From Artocarpus heterophyllus (Eukaryota; Streptophyta; Magnoliopsida; Rosales; Moraceae): DNA of 64,000 nucleotides. The position numbers were made by a program, and so were the translations under genes. The stretch spans positions 27,186,742 to 27,250,741 of the forward strand of contig CM046343.1 of the NCBI GenBank assembly GCA_025403435.1, in the 5' to 3' direction. How positions within the stretch are numbered: position 1 is the first letter of the stretch; each line of letters starts with the position of its first letter. Shown piece by piece: positions 58,078-64,000 of this stretch. Under the pieces are notes generated by a model. The model was not told the DNA's origin. It searched no databases and saw only the letters and a program-made list of their open reading frames with translations.

Positions 58078-60607
58078 TGTAACGCCCCTATATGGGGGTT
58101 AACAGTTTTTAATGAGATAAAATAAAAATAAATAATAAAAGTAAAACCTTAAAAATAAAATTTACCCGGGACTTAAATGAAAACTCTCAACTCAAAAATA
58201 AAAAAATATAAACGACAAATAAACCACAGTTTTAATGTAGAACCTTAAATTTAATAATATAAACTGTTATCATCATCATTTTAACCCTCAACACATTGTA
58301 ATACAGTCACAGAAAGTAACAATTGATGCTTACATTATCATGAAGAACATTCTCAACGATTGAAGCAGTCCCAATGTAATATAGTTACATCACTTCCTCA
58401 ACTATATTTCTCGTAGCCACCTCACACTTAGTGAGTCCTGAAAAGATATAAACATAAGGGAATGAGCAACACTATGCTCAGTAGAGAAAGCCATTACTCA
58501 CCTTTAGGTTTTTATCATTACCACATTAAAATCTGCATGGTCAGTAAGTCACATCATATTCCAGATTATGAGGTTTATTATGATCACATCTTATGGATAC
58601 CGTAGTTAATCATTACCAAGTGTCATAATTACACATTTATACAAATATTACCAATCATCATTGTTCCTAGGTATCCATGTTAAATTGAGTATCACTCAAC
58701 TCATCGAGACCCAAATGGGCGCACTTGATCACCCTATAAACATTCCAAGGGTGTTCCGGTGAGGGGACATCAAGCCCCGAGTCCTCACCAAATCAATTCC
58801 TGTACAGTGTGTTCTGGGACTTTCAACCCAAGGAAGCGTCATCACCTTCCCCCTATTTTACCTTTTTGGGTATTCATGCCCAAGGACGTAACCGTCGCCC
58901 TCTTCATGTCTCACAATTTCTCTATATTGAATCATTATTAATAGAGTTAGTTTTCCTAACCATGCTTCTCAATTTATAACATGTGTCAATTCATTATGTT
59001 CCTCGCCGTACAATACAAGACGAGTCCATGTCATAGTTTCATATGTGATACTCATATAATATCAGTTCAACATAGATATATATATTGCGGCAAAACAATC
59101 AATTTTAATTCTATAAAAATCTTACAAAATATGAGTAATAGAATCCCTACCTTTTAAGCTTATCAACAGTCTCTTAATCCTGGAATCAATTAACGTTAGC
59201 TCCACACTCCCTTGATCTTGAACTCCAAGCAAAACAGATCGAGTTGTATCTCGCTGTATCTATGAAGCATCCTCTGTAGTGCTCCTCGAGCGACTATGAA
59301 TGGCTAGGAATGCTTCCTGGAGATCATACATTCTTGAAAACGTCATTCTGGACTCCGATACTGCTGTTTGAATCGCCTCGATTCGCGTGCAATCGGTACC
59401 GGATGATTTTCATCAGAGTGGAATTTGCTCGAACGGAGGTCACCATTGCATCCAGAGCATCGAAACGAGTCAGGAGGCGGTCTCGGATCTTCGATCGGAG
59501 GTCCGGATCACAAAATCCCATTTTGGCCTTTGACCGGCCGTTAACCGGCGTTGACCACCGTTGACCGGCCGTTGACCGGCGGCGGTTGGCTCCGTTGAGG
59601 GCTGAGCTCGAGCCTACCCCCCCTAATTCGACCCTTCTGAGTTCAATGCTGTTGTCAATTTCATTCAATTCGACCTCTAACATAGCAAATCGAAGACGAA
59701 ATTCACGGCCACAATCGGCGGCTCCGATCTCCTATCTCCGGCGGAGATACCGTGAAATTGAGGTGGGGGAATTGTTCCCCGACCTCCTCTGAGTATTTCC
59801 CCTACGGTGGGGCAGCTCAACACAGCGTGGAACGGCGGCTCCACTAGCTCCACGGTGGTGCACGACGGAGATGCCGTTCTCCGTCCTCCGGCCATCATTT
59901 CGTGCAATTGAGGTATCGAATTTCTTCCTCTCGGTCCTCTGAAGGTGTTTGTGCCTTCAATTTGGCACAAAACGGCCTAAAATGGCCAACCCAACCTCAC
60001 CCACGGCGACGGTGGCGGGCGTCTTCGTTCTCCGGCGAGGGCGGCGGAACGGTGCAATTGACCGAGGGGTCTTGCTCGCCGTCGCCCTCTGATCATTTTG
60101 GCACCGGCGGTGTGCTACACCGCTGCCATATGCGGCGGCTCCGACGACGGCTCCACGGCGGCGACGAGGCAGCTCCGGCGAAGGTGTTCTAGCCAGAATT
60201 GAGCTGGGAAATTGGTACCATCTTGTTCCTCTCCTCACACTGAGTCCATAGACACCAAAATCACGTCGATTGGTGGTCGGACGGCCAAGAAACGATGTCG
60301 GGAAAATATGGGTTTCACCGCCACTTTGGGCGGCGCGTGAGCCCTCCTCCGGCGGTGTTTTGGGTGGCACGACACCTCGTTGGACTCAGCTCAACGAGAG
60401 CTTCCCACTGGTATGGGAGGTGTCGAAAAATAACGCCAGAATCTCAAACGAGATTTGAGGAGAAAGAGAGAAAATTCTAGAGAGAGAAAGAGGAGAGAGA
60501 AAGTCTCGAGTTTCTCTCAATTTTTTGATTTTTTTTTTTATATATATATATATACTAAAAATTAATCTAATTACCTTAATACTCTTAGGGGAATAACAGG
60601 TGTCACA
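58078..60607 (-). repeat. 5' LTR of cargo-carrying element (2530 bp)
   Basis: The plus strand runs TGTAACGCCCC to GGTGTCACA, followed by the GAGAA target duplication. The TTGACC array is at 59530-59577. This is the LTR that would drive transcription through the cargo ORFs (minus strand) and faces away from GDH. Confidence 0.95.
59530..59577 (+). promoter_or_regulatory. Four TTGACC (W-box-like) motifs at helical spacing, 5' LTR copy
   Basis: TTGACC starts at 59530, 59551, 59561 and 59572, with TTAACC between the first and second, the same as in the 3' LTR. Confidence 0.55.
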
Positions 60608-60612
60608 GAGAA

Positions 60613-61704
<1,092 letters not shown>

Positions 61705-61783
61705 TAAATCTTTTACACCCGTTTCTTTGTGCGACGTTCGTTATTTTTCTAACAAATATTATTATAATTAAATTAATTATTAA

Positions 61784-64000
61784 TGTGTCAGTTAAAATTT
61801 TATTTCACTTAAAAATCTATTCTACATTATTTATTTCTATCTATTTTTAAATTTTTAAAAATTTCCTATATCTATTTAGTATATTAACTAAAATACCCTT
61901 GAAACTTTTAAATTATTTCAAAAATACCATTTGGTATTATATGCCCAAAAGTCTCTTAAAGAGACTTGATTATCATTTACTCTCATCCTTTTTGCCCCCT
62001 CTTTCTTTTCTTTTTCTTCCTTTTGTTTCTTCTTATTTCCTTTATTTTCTTGTCTCACGTCAACTCTTTCTTTCTCTCTTGTTTTCTCTTCTTTCTCTCT
62101 CCCTTGTTTGCTTCAAAATCAAGATCATCAACCCAACTTCAAGGTAATCAAGACAAGAATCCAAGCTTAATTTCTTAGATCTTCCAAAATCACAAACCAA
62201 AGAGCAAAGATTTTTGCAACTAAATCACTATTTTTCTTCAAGCTTGAGGCAAGGTTTTTTTAAGTTAAAACTTTGATCTAAATTTATGTTTTGGCATGAA
62301 ATTTGTAAGAAATGTGTTTTAAATATTTGTGGGCAATTATAAACGTTTTTGAAGCTTAATTTACATTGATCTTTGTTTAAAATTAGTTTTGAACTAGTTT
62401 TGAAAAGTTTTATTTTTAGTTTAGATTTGTATGTTGAGTATGAAAATTTTAAGAAAAATGATCTACATGTGTTTAAGTGTGATATTTCATAGTTTTTATG
62501 CATTTTCTATGTCTTGAAAGTTGATAAAAAGGGTCAGATTGAGTTTTAAAGTTTGAAACCTTCGAAAATGGAAAAACTAGATTTCTAGAAATTTTTCTGC
62601 CGGTAGGCTAGACTTGTGAATTTGCAGGCCGAACCCTGCCATGTTCGGCAGGCCAAACCCTGTAGGTTGGTAGACCGAACTCTGCCAGACCGGTAGGCTG
62701 AACATTACAAATTGGCAGGCTTGCAGAAAGATCTAAAATGTGTAATTTAATCGATAGGCTAGAAGTAACTAATCGGCAGGCCGATCAGGTAGTCCAAACT
62801 CATCTGTTTTCATCGTTTTGTGTTACGAAATGTTCTAAGGATTTCATATTAATAATTATGGCACACTAATAAGAATATATGGTAAATTAACATGATTATA
62901 GAATAGGAATTAAGTTAAAGCATGGCTATTTTATACATCGTAGGATAACGAAGTACTTGAAGCTTGCGTGGTGAACTTAGTATCGTAAGCTGGAAGTTAT
63001 CAACATAGTATTTGCCAAAAGGTAAAGAATCTATTACTCATTTTTTGTGAGGTTTTATAGAGTTAAAATTGGTCATTTACATTGTAAGATATATATTGAA
63101 CTATTATTATATAAATATCGCTTGCGAGACAATAGCGTGAACTCCTGCTGTAATGTACAACGAGAAATATATTGATTTGATACGTATTGAATAAATTGAA
63201 AAGCATGGTTACGAAATATACTCTATACATAAAAGTAGTAATTATGAAAGAAATAGTAAGACGTGAAGAGAGCTGCGGCTACATCCTTAGACACGAACAC
63301 CCTAAAAGGTAAAATAGGGGGAGGTGATAACGTTCCCTTAGGTCGAAAGTCCCAGAACGCACTTTACAGAAATTGACATGGTGAGGATTTGGGGCTTGAT
63401 GTCCCCTCACCATGCACTCTTAGATTGATTGTAGAGTGGTTAAGCGCGCCTATTTGAGTTTTGTTAAGTTTAGTGATATGATATTCTATTGCACGGTGAA
63501 TACAGATGAGCATTATTAAATCCTGAACTAATATGTATATATATATGTATGGAACTTGGTAAGAACAATCATATGGTATCCACCAGAAATGAACATGGTA
63601 ATATTAATGAATAATGTTGAAAACTAACTAATCATGTATGTTTTAACGTGGCAATAATAAAAACCTAAAGGTGAGAAATGATTTTCTCTATTGAGCATGT
63701 TGCCGCTCATTTCCCTATATTTTCATCTTTTTAGGACTCACAAAGTATGAGGTGGCAATAAGAGGTATAGTTAAGGAAGCTAAGTATTTGTATTAAGTTG
63801 GAATCTCTTCTTTTACTGAGAATCTTCTCCTTCATAACGTAAGCAGCATATGCTACTTTCTGTGACTGTATTAAGATATATTGAGAGTTGAAATGATGAT
63901 GATGACAGTTTTATATCATTAATTTAAAAATGCTACATTAAACTATGGTTTATTTGTCATTTATATTTTTATTTTGAATTGACAGTTTTTATTTAAGTAT
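61784..64000 (+). repeat. LTR-like sequence in GDH intron 2, distant relative of the cargo-element LTR, runs past window end
   Basis: 63000-64000 is the reverse-complement relative of the LTR at 58078-60607: shared blocks include GGGGCTTGATGTCCCCTCAC (63392-63411), AAAGTCCCAGAACGCACT, and a run near 63730-63990 corresponding to 58100-58440. The proximal part (61784-62900) differs and holds a GGCAGGCCGAA-type cluster at 62595-62790. TGTGTCAG at 61784 is a plausible LTR start, but uncertain. Sense strand plus, same as GDH. Confidence 0.6.
62595..62790. repeat. Degenerate near-palindrome cluster in the GDH-intron LTR-like sequence
   Basis: Units such as GCAGGCCGAACC, TTCGGCAGGCCAAAC, GGTAGACCGAAC and ATCGGCAGGCCGATC recur at roughly 20-35 bp spacing, more diverged than in the gypsy and copia arrays. 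Confidence 0.75.

Larger units (their letters stand above)
51395..60607 (-). mobile_element. Complete non-autonomous LTR retrotransposon carrying two cargo ORFs
   Basis: 9213 bp with LTRs at both ends, GAGAA duplicated exactly on both sides (51390-51394, 60608-60612), and a tRNA-iMet primer site at 58058-58070. The polypurine tract at 53923-53936 is preceded by the same AATTTCGAGGACGAAATTTC block as the gypsy element at 1264. The internal 4.15 kb contains no gag, protease, RT, RNase H or integrase in any frame. On its sense strand are a viral-type cysteine-rich ORF and a LOG-like ORF. It must be moved in trans, most simply by a Tekay-like gypsy relative. It lies about 740 bp upstream of the GDH start codon. 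Confidence 0.93.

Overview
This window is AT-rich nuclear DNA of a flowering plant, most likely a eudicot. The evidence is multi-exon genes with GT-AG introns, plant gene families, three LTR-retrotransposon families primed by initiator tRNA-Met, and plant-type MITEs. The species cannot be named from sequence alone.

Layout. 1-17538 is nested retrotransposons. A Tekay/Del-like Ty3-gypsy element on the minus strand (3' LTR cut by the window start, gag-pol 1298-5889, 5' LTR 5995-8167) sits inside the left LTR of a Ty1-copia element, also minus (LTR remnant 8168-9882, pol and gag 9897-13850, complete 5' LTR 15518-17538). The gypsy coding region is broken by six stops and a frameshift. The copia gag-pol has one in-frame amber codon. 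19422-23901 (minus) is a five-exon cationic amino acid transporter of the CAT family, with a CACTA-type MITE in intron 4. 24006-44738 is intergenic and repeat-filled: MITEs, a decayed RNase H domain, a gypsy solo LTR with TSD inside an older LTR relic, and two inverted hAT-type MITEs. 44739-48642 (minus) is a complete 13-exon (S)-ureidoglycine aminohydrolase gene. 51395-60607 is a complete 9.2-kb non-autonomous LTR retrotransposon with a perfect 5-bp TSD. 61350-61690 (plus) holds the first two coding exons of a glutamate dehydrogenase; another LTR-like sequence starts in its second intron and runs to the window end.

The most unusual object is the 51395-60607 element. It has 2.5-kb LTRs, a tRNA-Met primer site and a polypurine tract of the same type as the Tekay-like gypsy, but no recognisable gag, protease, reverse transcriptase or integrase. 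On its sense strand it carries two uninterrupted ORFs instead: a cysteine-rich basic protein resembling the nucleic-acid-binding proteins of plant Betaflexiviridae, and an intronless LOG-like protein (cytokinin riboside 5'-monophosphate phosphoribohydrolase family) with an altered active-site arginine position. Its LTRs carry four TTGACC boxes spaced at one or two helical turns.

A second recurring signal is a near-palindromic motif, TTCGGCCTGCCGAA. It occurs in arrays with mostly 20-26 bp spacing in the gypsy LTRs, and also in the copia LTRs, the copia leader and the LTR-like sequence in the GDH intron. The three host genes recognised all handle nitrogen: amino-acid transport, ureide breakdown, and ammonia release or assimilation by GDH.
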